NCBI GenBank assembly: GCA_964370085.1
Contig: CAYJHI010000025.1
Span: 1-17,494 of the forward strand
Length of the DNA stretch: 17,494 nucleotides
Reading direction: 5' to 3'
Source of the DNA: CARZYU01 sp964370085
GTDB lineage: Bacteria > Bacillota_I > Bacilli_A > RF39 > UBA660
Position numbers and translations under genes: made by a program. The number at the start of each line of letters is the position of its first letter. Positions within the stretch are counted from its first letter, which is position 1. Shown in pieces: positions 1 to 6,948 of the stretch. Below the pieces are notes generated by a model that was not told the origin of the DNA, searched no databases, and saw nothing but the letters and a program-made list of their open reading frames with translations.

Positions 1-29
1 ATGAAAAAAACTCTAATTAAAGAGTTTTT
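1..29 (-). terminator. Intrinsic terminator of gltX
   Basis: On the minus strand AAAAACTCT and its complement AGAGTTTTT form a 9-bp stem around a 6-nt loop, followed by a run of seven T. The gltX stop codon (17-19) lies in the loop. Because both arms end in A/T runs it could also act on the plus strand. Confidence 0.85.
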
Positions 30-1657
30 AATTTGTCTATAAATTTATTACTTCTACTAATTAAAGTATCTTTTCCTAATAATTTTAATATTTCATATAA
101 ATCAGGTGTCATTGTTCTATTAGTAACAGCTACTCTAATCATCTCACAAGCAGCAGCAACATTACCAACATATTTATCAGGATTTGCTTTATAATCTTTA
201 TTATCAGTAGCATACCCATAATTACTAGCAACTTCTTTTACTCTATTAAACCATTCTTCCTTAGAATCATTTTCATTATAAGCATCTAAATAAGCACTAA
301 GAAAGTCAGTACTATACTTATCTTTATTAACAAGATTAACTTCTTCTTTTTCAAATAACTCATCAAATACATAGTTAAATTCATTCTTAATATCAGAATA
401 TTTCCCAATATCTTTACGAGGTCTATCTACTTCTCTTTCAATGTTTAAGAAAGAAATCATTTTTTCTTTATTAGAACACATTAAATTAGCAAATTCACTA
501 TCATATTCTTCATAATATTTTAAAGTATCTTCATATAAATCAGTTGCTTTTAATTTAGAAAAATATATTTTAGAAACACTATTTAACTTCTCAACATCAA
601 ATAAAGTTCCTCCTACTGGCATATGAGAAAAATCTAATGCAAATTCTTCAATATTTTTATCAGTATTTTTAATATACCATTCTTCAAAATCATAATTAGC
701 AATCGTCATTAAATAAAGTTTAACTGCATCATGTGGAATTCCCATTTCATGATAATATGTAACACTAGCTTCCGGATCTTTTCTCTTGCTAAGTTTTCGT
801 GTATTACCATCATCCTTTTTAGTTAAAGGTGCGATGTGAGCATACTTTGGTCTTTCAAAATTTAACACATCAAATAATTGAACGTGTGTTGGAAGTGAAG
901 ATACCCACTCATCCCCTCTAATAACATGAGTTACTCTCATAAAATGATCATCTATCGCATGAGCAAAATGATATGTTGGTAATCCGTCTTTTTTCATAAT
1001 AACAATATCTAAGTCATTCTCAGGAAAAGTAATATCACCTTTAATTAAATCATTAACTGTCACACTCTTATTAAAATCCCCTGGTGACTTTAAACGAATA
1101 ACATAAGGAATACCATCTTCAAGATTTTTCTTTATATCATCAAAACTAAGACTACGGCAAAGTGCATATCTAGAATAATAACCAAGTCTTTCTTTATTTA
1201 ACTCTTGCCCTTTTCTAATTTCATTAAGTTTATCTTCTGTACAAAAACAAGGATAAGCAAGACCTAATTCCACTAATTCTTTAATAAAAGTCTGATAAAT
1301 CTCTTTTCTTTCAGATTGAATATACGGACCATATTCCCCACCTATAACAGAACTCTCATCTGGAACAATATTAAAAGCATTTAAATCATTTATAATTCCC
1401 TCAATCCCATTTTCGACAGTTCTTTCTCCATCTGTATCTTCTATTCTTAAAAAGAAAACACCATTACTTTGTTTAGCATATCTATTTCCAATAAAAGAAG
1501 CATATAAACTACCCATATGAACAAACCCTGTTGGAGATGGTGCAAATCTTGTAACTATTGCATCGTCACTCAAATCTCTCCTTGGATACTTAGTTTCATA
1601 ATACCCTCTATTTTTATCTATATTTGGAAATAATAAATTTGCTAATTCTTTATTCAT
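17..1657 (-). CDS. gltX: Glutamyl-tRNA synthetase
   Basis: Class I glutamyl-tRNA synthetase, 546 aa; charges tRNA-Glu (and, where a GatCAB amidotransferase is present, often tRNA-Gln) in the cytoplasm. The HIGH-type motif is seen as FAPSPTGFVHMGS at residues 38-50 and the KMSKS-type loop as KLSKRKD at 288-294. IEDTD (72-76) and the HVIRGDEW region (about 244-251) also fit the catalytic domain. The C-terminal half fits the anticodon-binding domain. About 37 residues precede the HIGH motif, longer than in the classical enzyme; from memory, some Clostridia-type GltX proteins carry a similar extension. The start is supported by AGGAG 7 nt upstream. The gene has its own promoter just upstream and a terminator over its stop codon, so it is probably monocistronic, downstream of tRNA-Arg. 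Identification is firm; whether it is discriminating or non-discriminating cannot be read from the sequence. Confidence 0.97.
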   Translation of the reverse strand: MNKELANLLFPNIDKNRGYYETKYPRRDLSDDAIVTRFAPSPTGFVHMGSLYASFIGNRYAKQSNGVFFLRIEDTDGERTVENGIEGIINDLNAFNIVPDESSVIGGEYGPYIQSERKEIYQTFIKELVELGLAYPCFCTEDKLNEIRKGQELNKERLGYYSRYALCRSLSFDDIKKNLEDGIPYVIRLKSPGDFNKSVTVNDLIKGDITFPENDLDIVIMKKDGLPTYHFAHAIDDHFMRVTHVIRGDEWVSSLPTHVQLFDVLNFERPKYAHIAPLTKKDDGNTRKLSKRKDPEASVTYYHEMGIPHDAVKLYLMTIANYDFEEWYIKNTDKNIEEFALDFSHMPVGGTLFDVEKLNSVSKIYFSKLKATDLYEDTLKYYEEYDSEFANLMCSNKEKMISFLNIEREVDRPRKDIGKYSDIKNEFNYVFDELFEKEEVNLVNKDKYSTDFLSAYLDAYNENDSKEEWFNRVKEVASNYGYATDNKDYKANPDKYVGNVAAACEMIRVAVTNRTMTPDLYEILKLLGKDTLISRSNKFIDKLKTL

Positions 1658-1680
1658 AGTCTCACTCCTTTAGTACCTAT

Positions 1681-1709
1681 ATTATATATTAAATATTTCA
1701 ATTTATCAA
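1681..1709 (-). promoter_or_regulatory. Sigma-A promoter of gltX
   Basis: TTGATA (-35, 1704-1709), a 17-bp spacer and a perfect TATAAT (-10, 1681-1686) lie just upstream of the gltX ribosome binding site. The predicted transcript would start only a short distance before the Shine-Dalgarno sequence. Confidence 0.85.
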
Positions 1710-1711
1710 AT

Positions 1712-1734
1712 AAAAAACTTGAGTTACCTCAAGT
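1712..1734 (-). terminator. Intrinsic terminator of tRNA-Arg
   Basis: CTTGAG-GTAA-CTCAAG hairpin on the minus strand, extendable by one A-T pair, followed by six T. It sits 12 nt after the encoded CCA of the tRNA and separates the tRNA transcript from gltX. Confidence 0.88.
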
Positions 1735-1745
1735 AGTTAATTAAG

Positions 1746-1822
<77 letters not shown>

Positions 1823-1825
1823 ATA

Positions 1826-1845
1826 TTACTGAACAAAGTCAGTAA
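1826..1845 (-). repeat. Inverted repeat in the tRNA-Arg 5' leader
   Basis: TTACTGA and TCAGTAA, separated by 6 nt, form a perfect 7-bp inverted repeat just before the mature tRNA 5' end and next to the predicted transcription start. It could fold in the leader removed by RNase P, or bind a protein. Function unknown. Confidence 0.5.
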
Positions 1846-1849
1846 ATAA

Positions 1850-1878
1850 ATTATACAATATTTTTTTATTATTATCAA
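1850..1878 (-). promoter_or_regulatory. Sigma-A promoter of tRNA-Arg
   Basis: TTGATA (1873-1878), 17-bp spacer, TATAAT (1850-1855), upstream of the tRNA. The hexamers are identical to those of the gltX promoter. Confidence 0.85.
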
Positions 1879-1893
1879 GTATTTTCCTAAAAA

Positions 1894-2853
1894 TTAGTTA
1901 TTTTTATTCTCACTATCTTTTTTAGTATATGTTTTCTGAATCATTTCTGCAAATAATCCATTTGGTTCCATTCTAGTTACATTCTCCACTTTATGTCCAA
2001 AAAGAAGCAATTGTGTAATAAGAGGTGCCCCACCATCACGATAATCTCTATTTTCGTTAAGCAAAGAACAATGAATTTGATCAATTTTATCAATATGTCT
2101 TTTATCAAACATCATCCAAACAGATTGTAATTGTTCAAGGGAACCACCCCCTAATACTGCAACATCACGAGGTGAAAGAAAAGGATTGTAACTAAAAGAT
2201 TGCCTAACATTATCAAGGGTTGTAACAACAACTTCCATCAATATATCTTTCTCTTGAATATTCTTAACCATATCACTAGAAGTATAAAAATCCAAAGGAG
2301 AATCAAAATTATTAGATAACATTAAACTTTCTACTTCTGGTTCTAAAAAACCTAAAGTATTACGTATTTCTCTTAAAAACATCCCTACAGGACTATTAAT
2401 ACGATTACTCTTAGGAACTTCTAAAATCGAACTATTTAAAGACATAAATAAAAGTTGATTCATATCATCTAATAACCAATCTTCTAACCTTTTATTTTTA
2501 TCTCCTCTTAATTTATTATTAACTTTCTTCTCTAGCCTTAAAGCACTATGAAGTTTTTCATTCTTTGCAATCACACTTGAAATAACATTTCTACTTTTAA
2601 CATCTTTAGTCTTCTTAGAAAGAGTATTCTTAATAATTTCTAATAAACCATCTTCTTCTAATTTATTTAAAATAGTATCTTCTCTATCAAGTAACTTTGA
2701 TAAATCTTTTAAGAAACCTTTAAATGCTACACTTTCTTTCCCATACATAGTCTCAGAAAAAGCCAAATCTTTATAAACTTCTTTTATTTTATCTGCATGT
2801 TTTAATAAATATTCTACTATTTTTTCACTTCTATCTAAATTAATATTTTTCAT
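1894..2853 (-). CDS. Hypothetical protein, paralogue of the next upstream gene
   Basis: 319 aa, not recognised. No signal peptide or membrane helix; charged, probably alpha-helical and cytoplasmic. The reading frame is open to 2877, but the first ATG there lies directly against the -10 box and upstream of the predicted transcript start. The ATG at 2853, preceded by AAGGGGG at good spacing, is therefore the likely start (MKNINLD). The protein aligns with the product of 2907-3824 over most of its length. Shared features include an early 'S-V-x-(F/Y)-(K/R)' segment, a central 'DD-(I/M)-N-x-(Y/L)-L' segment, an 'IR...(F)-L-(E/N)-P' segment and 'E-x-x-(L/M)-L-S-N-x-F'. The pair therefore arose by an old duplication. 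Function unknown. Confidence 0.85.
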   Translation of the reverse strand: MKNINLDRSEKIVEYLLKHADKIKEVYKDLAFSETMYGKESVAFKGFLKDLSKLLDREDTILNKLEEDGLLEIIKNTLSKKTKDVKSRNVISSVIAKNEKLHSALRLEKKVNNKLRGDKNKRLEDWLLDDMNQLLFMSLNSSILEVPKSNRINSPVGMFLREIRNTLGFLEPEVESLMLSNNFDSPLDFYTSSDMVKNIQEKDILMEVVVTTLDNVRQSFSYNPFLSPRDVAVLGGGSLEQLQSVWMMFDKRHIDKIDQIHCSLLNENRDYRDGGAPLITQLLLFGHKVENVTRMEPNGLFAEMIQKTYTKKDSENKNN

Positions 2854-2877
2854 AACATCCCCCTTAAAAGTAAACAT

Positions 2878-2906
2878 ATTATAATACCAATATTAAAAAA
2901 AAGCAA
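2878..2906 (-). promoter_or_regulatory. Sigma-A promoter of the 319-aa gene
   Basis: TTGCTT (2901-2906), 17-bp spacer, TATAAT (2878-2883). The -35 hexamer lies in the 3' arm of the terminator of the preceding gene. The promoter also rules out the first ATG (2875-2877) as start codon. Confidence 0.75.
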
Positions 2907-2920
2907 TCACAATCGCTCTT
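2895..2920 (-). terminator. Intrinsic terminator of the 305-aa gene
   Basis: AGCGAT-TGTG-ATTGCT hairpin (one G-U pair, extendable outward) followed by eight T on the minus strand. The TGA stop codon of the gene (2907-2909) is inside the hairpin. Confidence 0.75.
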
Positions 2921-3824
2921 TAATTCTCTTCTCCAGTTCTTTAGTCAACATCTTGTTAGGGATAACTCTTATAACCCTATCATCACAAAATCCAACATTT
3001 ATTCTTCTATCAATATACTCATCTACAATACTATTAATCACATTACCACCATTCTTCAAATAATTAATCCCATGTAATTTCTTTAACAACTCTATATTTC
3101 TATCACTCATAAAAGGTGTAATCGCCCTTAAAACACTAACACAATAGACACTCTTTGCAAACACTTTAGAATTATTATTAATATTAACATCTTTAACAGA
3201 ATCAAAATACTTCATAATATCATTAATCATATTAGGAACTACTAATTCATGTTTATTTTCAAAACAATCATCACTACATCCCCTAATTAAATCACTATCA
3301 AAATAAATAGGTCTTTTTAACTTAAAACCATTACTTAATAACTCTTTTTCTAAAACAGGATTTAAAAAAGTAACCTTATTTTTAATACTTCTAATATTCT
3401 TTAATACATTCTTATCATTACCACTAATCTTTAAACCATCTTCTAATAACAATAATAAATATCTATTAATATCATCCATTCTTAAATAATGTTTCAAATC
3501 TCTTCTTTTATCTTCTTCATAACTATCAACAAGTTTAAGAAGTCTACTAGCTATTCTAAAAAATTCCAAATCTTTAACATCATTCAATATAATACTAATA
3601 GGATTAATTCTACTAAAATCTTTTGTTCTTTCATAAAAAGTTTTTACTAATTCTTTTGTCTTAATCTCCTCTAATAAGACTTCTTCAGTCTCTACTAACT
3701 TCTTAATAGATAACATTAATTCTCTATACTCTACAGAATGAACTCCATTTAAATCCCCTATTTGATCTAAAGTATCATAACTATATTTAATTTTATTGGT
3801 AATATTAAATAATTCTACTAACAT
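2907..3824 (-). CDS. Hypothetical protein, paralogue of the next downstream gene
   Basis: 305 aa, not recognised. It has no membrane segment or secretion signal, is rich in Lys, Asp, Asn and Leu, and is likely helical and cytoplasmic. The start is supported by AAGAGG about 7 nt upstream of the ATG. It is a diverged paralogue of the 319-aa product downstream: the same order of segments recurs, such as MDDINRYLLLLL matching DDMNQLLFMSL and FLNPVLEKELLSN matching FLEPEVESLMLSN. It has its own promoter and terminator, so the two paralogues are transcribed separately although only about 50 bp apart. It follows the sporulation gene gerM, but nothing in the sequence ties it to sporulation. Confidence 0.87.
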   Translation of the reverse strand: MLVELFNITNKIKYSYDTLDQIGDLNGVHSVEYRELMLSIKKLVETEEVLLEEIKTKELVKTFYERTKDFSRINPISIILNDVKDLEFFRIASRLLKLVDSYEEDKRRDLKHYLRMDDINRYLLLLLEDGLKISGNDKNVLKNIRSIKNKVTFLNPVLEKELLSNGFKLKRPIYFDSDLIRGCSDDCFENKHELVVPNMINDIMKYFDSVKDVNINNNSKVFAKSVYCVSVLRAITPFMSDRNIELLKKLHGINYLKNGGNVINSIVDEYIDRRINVGFCDDRVIRVIPNKMLTKELEKRIKERL

Positions 3825-3844
3825 AATAAACCTCTTATAAAATT

Positions 3845-3873
3845 AATATACTACAATTACTTCATAAAAACAA
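3845..3873 (-). promoter_or_regulatory. Probable sigma-A promoter of the 305-aa gene
   Basis: TTGTTT (3868-3873), 17-bp spacer, TATATT (3845-3850), lying between the gerM stop codon and the ribosome binding site. I see no convincing terminator after gerM, so readthrough from gerM is also possible. Confidence 0.6.
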
Positions 3874-3874
3874 A

Positions 3875-4822
3875 TTATTTATAACTAGTTACATTTTCTT
3901 CATCAAAACTTAACCACTTATCTCCATTAATTAACAAATCTACTTGTTCAACCTCAAAATTATCTAATATACTATATCCTAAAGAATAAGTGACTTCTTC
4001 TAAAATATAATCATCATCTGTCAACACATGATCAGACAAATTAAGAATAACTCTATCTTCTTCTAAATTATAATCAATCAACTCAGTATTAGCATTTAAA
4101 TAACTCATTAAATTAGGTTCATATATATAACTAGAAGTTAAACTATCTATAATAACAATTATTTTATCTCTAATATCATTACTATACTTAGTAACAGGCA
4201 CATAATAATTATTATTATCAATACTCTCCACATAATTAATAACTGTTTTACTAACATTACTCAGTGTTGTAATATCATATTTCTTATTAATACCAAAGTC
4301 TTTAGTAAGAACATTTTCTTTAACAATATTAGGATACAACAAAGTTAAAGATTCTCCTTCTACTGTTATTAAAACACCTTCTACATCATCTAAAGACAAC
4401 ATACTAAAAACAATACCCTCTATTACTTTTTCAATGTTATAAGAACTAGCAAACTCTTTAGAAAAGTCTATTTTAATAACACCATCTTCATACAATATAT
4501 CATTGACAATAACATCTTTATCTATATAAGAAGAAAGTCCTAAAGGATTAGTACTATTATTACCAATTATCAAAGTATCAAGTATTTCCCTTACTTGCTC
4601 TACTACTTCTTCTTCATATAATAAAATATTAGTTCTAACTAAATAATCATTACTATTAAGTAAATATATAGTATGTGTTCCTAATCCTGTTAAATATTCT
4701 ACTTCTAAATTAGTTTCTAAACTTTTTTCTTCTTCAGTAGTTGGAATCAAATATACCACTAATAAAATAAAAACTGTTAAAGTAGTTAAAAATATCTTTC
4801 TTAATGCTTTTCTCTTTATCAT
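3875..4822 (-). CDS. gerM: GerM-like protein with two GerMN domains
   Basis: 315 aa. A short basic N-terminus and hydrophobic helix (about residues 10-26) would anchor it in the membrane. Two repeats of the GerMN type follow, roughly residues 57-165 and 205-305. Each has a strand rich in Ile/Val, a 'G-V-I-K-I-D-F-S' or 'D-R-V-I-L-N-L-S' segment, and a closing 'V-x-x-(V/L)-(L)-I-(T/N)-x-(E)-G' segment. In Bacillus, GerM is a two-GerMN lipoprotein needed for engulfment-stage sporulation, helping to localise the SpoIIQ-SpoIIIA channel. Here there is no lipobox cysteine, so anchoring is by the transmembrane helix. Next to gerE, with spoIIIAH one gene further, this makes a sporulation cluster. The start is supported by AGGTGA 5 nt upstream. 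The gene begins just after the gerE terminator. Confidence 0.82.
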   Translation of the reverse strand: MIKRKALRKIFLTTLTVFILLVVYLIPTTEEEKSLETNLEVEYLTGLGTHTIYLLNSNDYLVRTNILLYEEEVVEQVREILDTLIIGNNSTNPLGLSSYIDKDVIVNDILYEDGVIKIDFSKEFASSYNIEKVIEGIVFSMLSLDDVEGVLITVEGESLTLLYPNIVKENVLTKDFGINKKYDITTLSNVSKTVINYVESIDNNNYYVPVTKYSNDIRDKIIVIIDSLTSSYIYEPNLMSYLNANTELIDYNLEEDRVILNLSDHVLTDDDYILEEVTYSLGYSILDNFEVEQVDLLINGDKWLSFDEENVTSYK

Positions 4823-4844
4823 AATATCACCTATTAATTAATAT

Positions 4845-4872
4845 GAAAAACCGTACTTAAATAGTACGGTTT
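4845..4872 (-). terminator. Intrinsic terminator of gerE
   Basis: Perfect 10-bp stem AAACCGTACT / AGTACGGTTT with a 5-nt loop, then a short T run. It overlaps the gerE stop codon (4871-4873) and separates gerE from gerM. Confidence 0.85.
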
Positions 4873-5077
4873 ATAAAGATATTTCTTTTAATTTTAATAA
4901 TTCTACTACTGCACTAGCTCTTCCTTTAACACCTAGTTTCTGCATTGCATTAGAAATATGATTACGAACTGTTTTTTCACTTATTCCTAACTTAACAGCT
5001 ATTTCTTTAGTACTATGATTTAAAATTAACATCTCAAAAACTTCTTTTTCACGAGCGGTTAATATTCCTTTAGCCAT
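4871..5077 (-). CDS. gerE: Sporulation transcription factor GerE (LuxR-type HTH)
   Basis: 68 aa, a stand-alone LuxR/FixJ-type helix-turn-helix protein. Residues 7-68 (LTAREKEVFEML to the C-terminus) match GerE of Bacillus almost position by position, including the recognition-helix region SEKTVRNHISNAMQKLG (33-49) and the following KGR and AVVELL. Its length is close to the 74 aa of Bacillus GerE, and no response-regulator receiver domain is present. In Bacillus, GerE acts last in the mother-cell cascade, activating and repressing sigma-K genes for coat proteins. The start is supported by GGAAGGGG 7 nt upstream. A sigma-K-type promoter lies upstream (5120-5147), as expected for gerE. Neighbours are gerM and spoIIIAH. 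A generic LuxR-type regulator is the only alternative, and the context argues against it. Confidence 0.92.
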   Translation of the reverse strand: MAKGILTAREKEVFEMLILNHSTKEIAVKLGISEKTVRNHISNAMQKLGVKGRASAVVELLKLKEISL

Positions 5078-5119
5078 AATGACGCCCCTTCCTTATTTAT
5101 ACATACTAATTACTCATAG

Positions 5120-5147
5120 TATAATATGTTAAAGATAAAGACATGTT
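5120..5147 (-). promoter_or_regulatory. Sigma-K-type promoter of gerE
   Basis: AACA (5144-5147), 15 nt, then CATATTATA (5120-5128). This matches the Bacillus sigma-K pattern as I recall it (mACm ... CATAnnnTA, AC followed by about 16 nt). No good sigma-A -35 box lies at the right distance from the overlapping TATACT. Bacillus gerE is itself a sigma-K gene, which supports the reading. Confidence 0.6.
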
Positions 5148-5162
5148 AAGGAATAAAGCCTA

Positions 5163-5186
5163 AATAAAAAATAGATTTCTCTATTT
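5163..5186 (-). terminator. Intrinsic terminator of spoIIIAH
   Basis: AAATAGA-GAAA-TCTATTT hairpin with a GAAA tetraloop and a T-rich tail on the minus strand. The spoIIIAH stop codon (TAG, 5181-5183) is in the 5' arm. Confidence 0.8.
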
Positions 5187-5690
5187 CTCAAACTTAACTG
5201 TTATATACATTCTATCATCAAACTCATCTTGTATTGTTCTCATAATGTTATTAGCAAGTATTTCATCATGAGTCTCACTGACAACAACCACAGTTAATTG
5301 ATTATTATCAACTTTAACAAAACTATCTAAGTTATACTGTTCTTTAATTTTATTTTCAATGCCCTCTTCTAAAGATTTAACTTGTTCAATCATCCTTATT
5401 TGTTCATAAGCATTATTCTTCTCATCCATTGAGATAGTCGTATCTGTAAGTAGAGTTTGTAACTCACTTAATAATAGATTTCGCTCTTCTTCTAAGTCAA
5501 CTCTCATTGCGACCAATACTTCACTGTCACTAATTGTAACCTCAACTTCATCAGATTCATTATCCTCTTCGATGTCATAATTACTGTTATTAGTAAGTAA
5601 AATATCGTTAGGCATTGTAATGTAATATACACTAAGTACTAATATTAAACTAAATAACGTTAAAAACCACAAATTCTGTTTATTGATCAT
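5181..5690 (-). CDS. spoIIIAH: Stage III sporulation protein AH
   Basis: 169 aa. The N-terminus INKQNLWFLTLFSLILVLSVYY gives one membrane helix at about residues 7-24 and closely matches Bacillus SpoIIIAH (KKQTVWLLT...VVLSVYYI). A variable acidic linker (about 38-55) follows. The conserved ring-building domain (about 60-169) begins near 'RVDLEEERN' and ends 'DDRMYITVKFEK'. In Bacillus this mother-cell protein binds SpoIIQ of the forespore and forms part of the feeding-tube channel. It is shorter than the Bacillus protein (about 218 aa), mainly because the linker is shorter. The start is set by a perfect AGGAGG 6 nt upstream. In Bacillus it is the last gene of the spoIIIAA-AH operon; here it stands alone between tgt and gerE, and the other spoIIIA genes are not in the window. 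Confidence 0.88.
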   Translation of the reverse strand: MINKQNLWFLTLFSLILVLSVYYITMPNDILLTNNSNYDIEEDNESDEVEVTISDSEVLVAMRVDLEEERNLLLSELQTLLTDTTISMDEKNNAYEQIRMIEQVKSLEEGIENKIKEQYNLDSFVKVDNNQLTVVVVSETHDEILANNIMRTIQDEFDDRMYITVKFEK

Positions 5691-5715
5691 TGTATCCTCC
5701 TATCATCACTAGTAA

Positions 5716-5742
5716 AAGATATGATAAAAAAAAAGAAATATT
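5716..5742 (-). promoter_or_regulatory. Possible sigma-E-type promoter of spoIIIAH
   Basis: AATATT (5737-5742), 13 nt, CATATCTT (5716-5723). This resembles the Bacillus sigma-E pattern (ATATT then CATACAnT about 14 nt later) but is imperfect. A separate promoter is expected because a terminator for tgt lies just upstream. Confidence 0.35.
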
Positions 5743-5766
5743 ACTTCTTATTAGAAAAATATTTCT
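5726..5766 (-). terminator. Intrinsic terminator of tgt
   Basis: Perfect 9-bp stem AGAAATATT (5758-5766 on the minus strand) / AATATTTCT (5734-5742) with a 15-nt loop and a run of nine T. The tgt stop codon (5741-5743) lies at the foot of the 3' arm. Confidence 0.8.
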
Positions 5767-6865
5767 CTTCAAACTCTGATTTAAAATCTAATAAACGATC
5801 TTCTTTAATGGCTACCCTAATATCTTCCATAAGTTTAGTAAGAAAACGAATATTATGAATAGATAATAAACGAGCACCTAAAGCTTCACCTGAAGTAACT
5901 AAATGACGAATATATGCCCTAGAATAATTACGACAAGTATAACAATCACAAGTATCAGACAAAGGACCAAAATCCTCCTTAAACCGAGCATTATTAAAAT
6001 TAAGCTTCCCAAGTACGGTAAAAGCAGTACCATGCCTTGCTACGCGTGTCGGAAGAACACAGTCAAATATATCTATTCCTCTGACAACACCTTCTAGTAA
6101 ATCAATAGGATCCCCAACACCCATTAAATAACGAACTTTATCTTCAGGTAAATAAGGAACAGCATAATCAATCATTTTATACATGACATCTTTTCCTTCA
6201 CCAACACTAGTACCACCAATACTATAACCATCAAAGTTCATTTTAACAGTTTCAAGTGCACTATATCTTCTAAGATCTTCAAATTCTCCACCTTGTACTA
6301 TTCCAAATAAAGACTGTTGTTCATTTTTATGAGCATCTTGACCACGCTTAGCCCAACGTAAAGTACGATCAACTGATTTCTTCATGTAATCATAAGTAAC
6401 CGGATAAGGAGGACATTCATCAAAACTCATTGCAATATCACTATCTAAGTCATTTTGTATTTGAATTGATTTCTCAGGAGTTAAGAACAACTTAGAACCG
6501 TCAATATGACTTTTAAAGTGAACACCATCTTCAACAATATCCTTAGCTTTATTCTTAGCAAGAGAAAATACTTGAAATCCACCACTATCAGTAAGAATAG
6601 GACCATCATAATTCATAAACTTATGTAATCCACCAGCTTTCTTAACAATATCTTCTCCTGGTCTCAACCACAAATGATAAGTATTGGCTAGAATAATACC
6701 ACAGTTGATACTTTTTAATTCTTCAACAGATAAAGTTTTAACCGTTGCTCTAGTACCTACAGCCATAAACATTGGAGTATTAACAGTACCATGATTAGTT
6801 TCAATAGTACCAAGTCTAGCTTTACTATTAACATCAGTCTTTAATAAATTATATTTAATTTTCAT
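5741..6865 (-). CDS. tgt: Queuine/preQ1 tRNA-guanine transglycosylase
   Basis: 374 aa, normal length for a bacterial Tgt. The enzyme exchanges guanine 34 of tRNAs with GUN anticodons for preQ1; QueA then builds epoxyqueuosine. DSGGFQ (93-98) carries the first catalytic Asp and FDCVLPTR (267-274) the nucleophilic Asp 268. GGTSVGEG (217-224) is a substrate-binding loop. C306, C308, C311 and H337 form the zinc site. The start ATG follows AGGAAG. In many Bacillota tgt directly follows ruvAB-queA; here queA lies about 6.7 kb upstream, separated by the surface-protein block, and tgt has an extended -10 promoter and its own terminator. It probably no longer belongs to the queA operon. Confidence 0.97.
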   Translation of the reverse strand: MKIKYNLLKTDVNSKARLGTIETNHGTVNTPMFMAVGTRATVKTLSVEELKSINCGIILANTYHLWLRPGEDIVKKAGGLHKFMNYDGPILTDSGGFQVFSLAKNKAKDIVEDGVHFKSHIDGSKLFLTPEKSIQIQNDLDSDIAMSFDECPPYPVTYDYMKKSVDRTLRWAKRGQDAHKNEQQSLFGIVQGGEFEDLRRYSALETVKMNFDGYSIGGTSVGEGKDVMYKMIDYAVPYLPEDKVRYLMGVGDPIDLLEGVVRGIDIFDCVLPTRVARHGTAFTVLGKLNFNNARFKEDFGPLSDTCDCYTCRNYSRAYIRHLVTSGEALGARLLSIHNIRFLTKLMEDIRVAIKEDRLLDFKSEFEEKYFSNKK

Positions 6866-6885
6866 TTCATCACTTCCTAAAACTA

Positions 6886-6902
6886 ACTAATTATAACATA
6901 AA
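6886..6902. repeat. 17-bp direct repeat, tgt-side copy
   Basis: ACTAATTATAACATAAA on the plus strand recurs exactly at 13533-13549. The two copies flank the accessory block and each contains the -10 region of a promoter (tgt here, the lectin-like surface gene there). Confidence 0.6.
6890..6898 (-). promoter_or_regulatory. Extended -10 promoter of tgt
   Basis: TGTTATAAT, a TGn-extended -10 with perfect TATAAT (6890-6895). The region about 17 bp further upstream is the T-tract of the preceding terminator and offers no good -35. Confidence 0.6.
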
Positions 6903-6933
6903 AAGAAAAAAAAGTATAGAAACCCATACTTTT
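6901..6933 (-). terminator. Intrinsic terminator after the broken surface gene
   Basis: AAAAGTAT / ATACTTTT, a perfect 8-bp stem with an 8-nt loop (GGGTTTCT), followed by a long T-rich tail. It begins 16 nt after the stop codon of the surface gene and ends at the tgt promoter. Confidence 0.88.
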
Positions 6934-6948
6934 AAACAAAAGATAAAA

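Noticed and set aside
2854..2877. Upstream ATG of the 319-aa gene as start
   Set aside because: It directly abuts the -10 box and precedes the predicted transcript start; the ATG at 2853 has a strong ribosome binding site.
5903..6097. Plus-strand open frame of 64 codons inside tgt
   Set aside because: It lies opposite a well-conserved gene, shows no plus-strand ribosome binding site of note and gives an implausible Ile/Thr/Lys-rich product.
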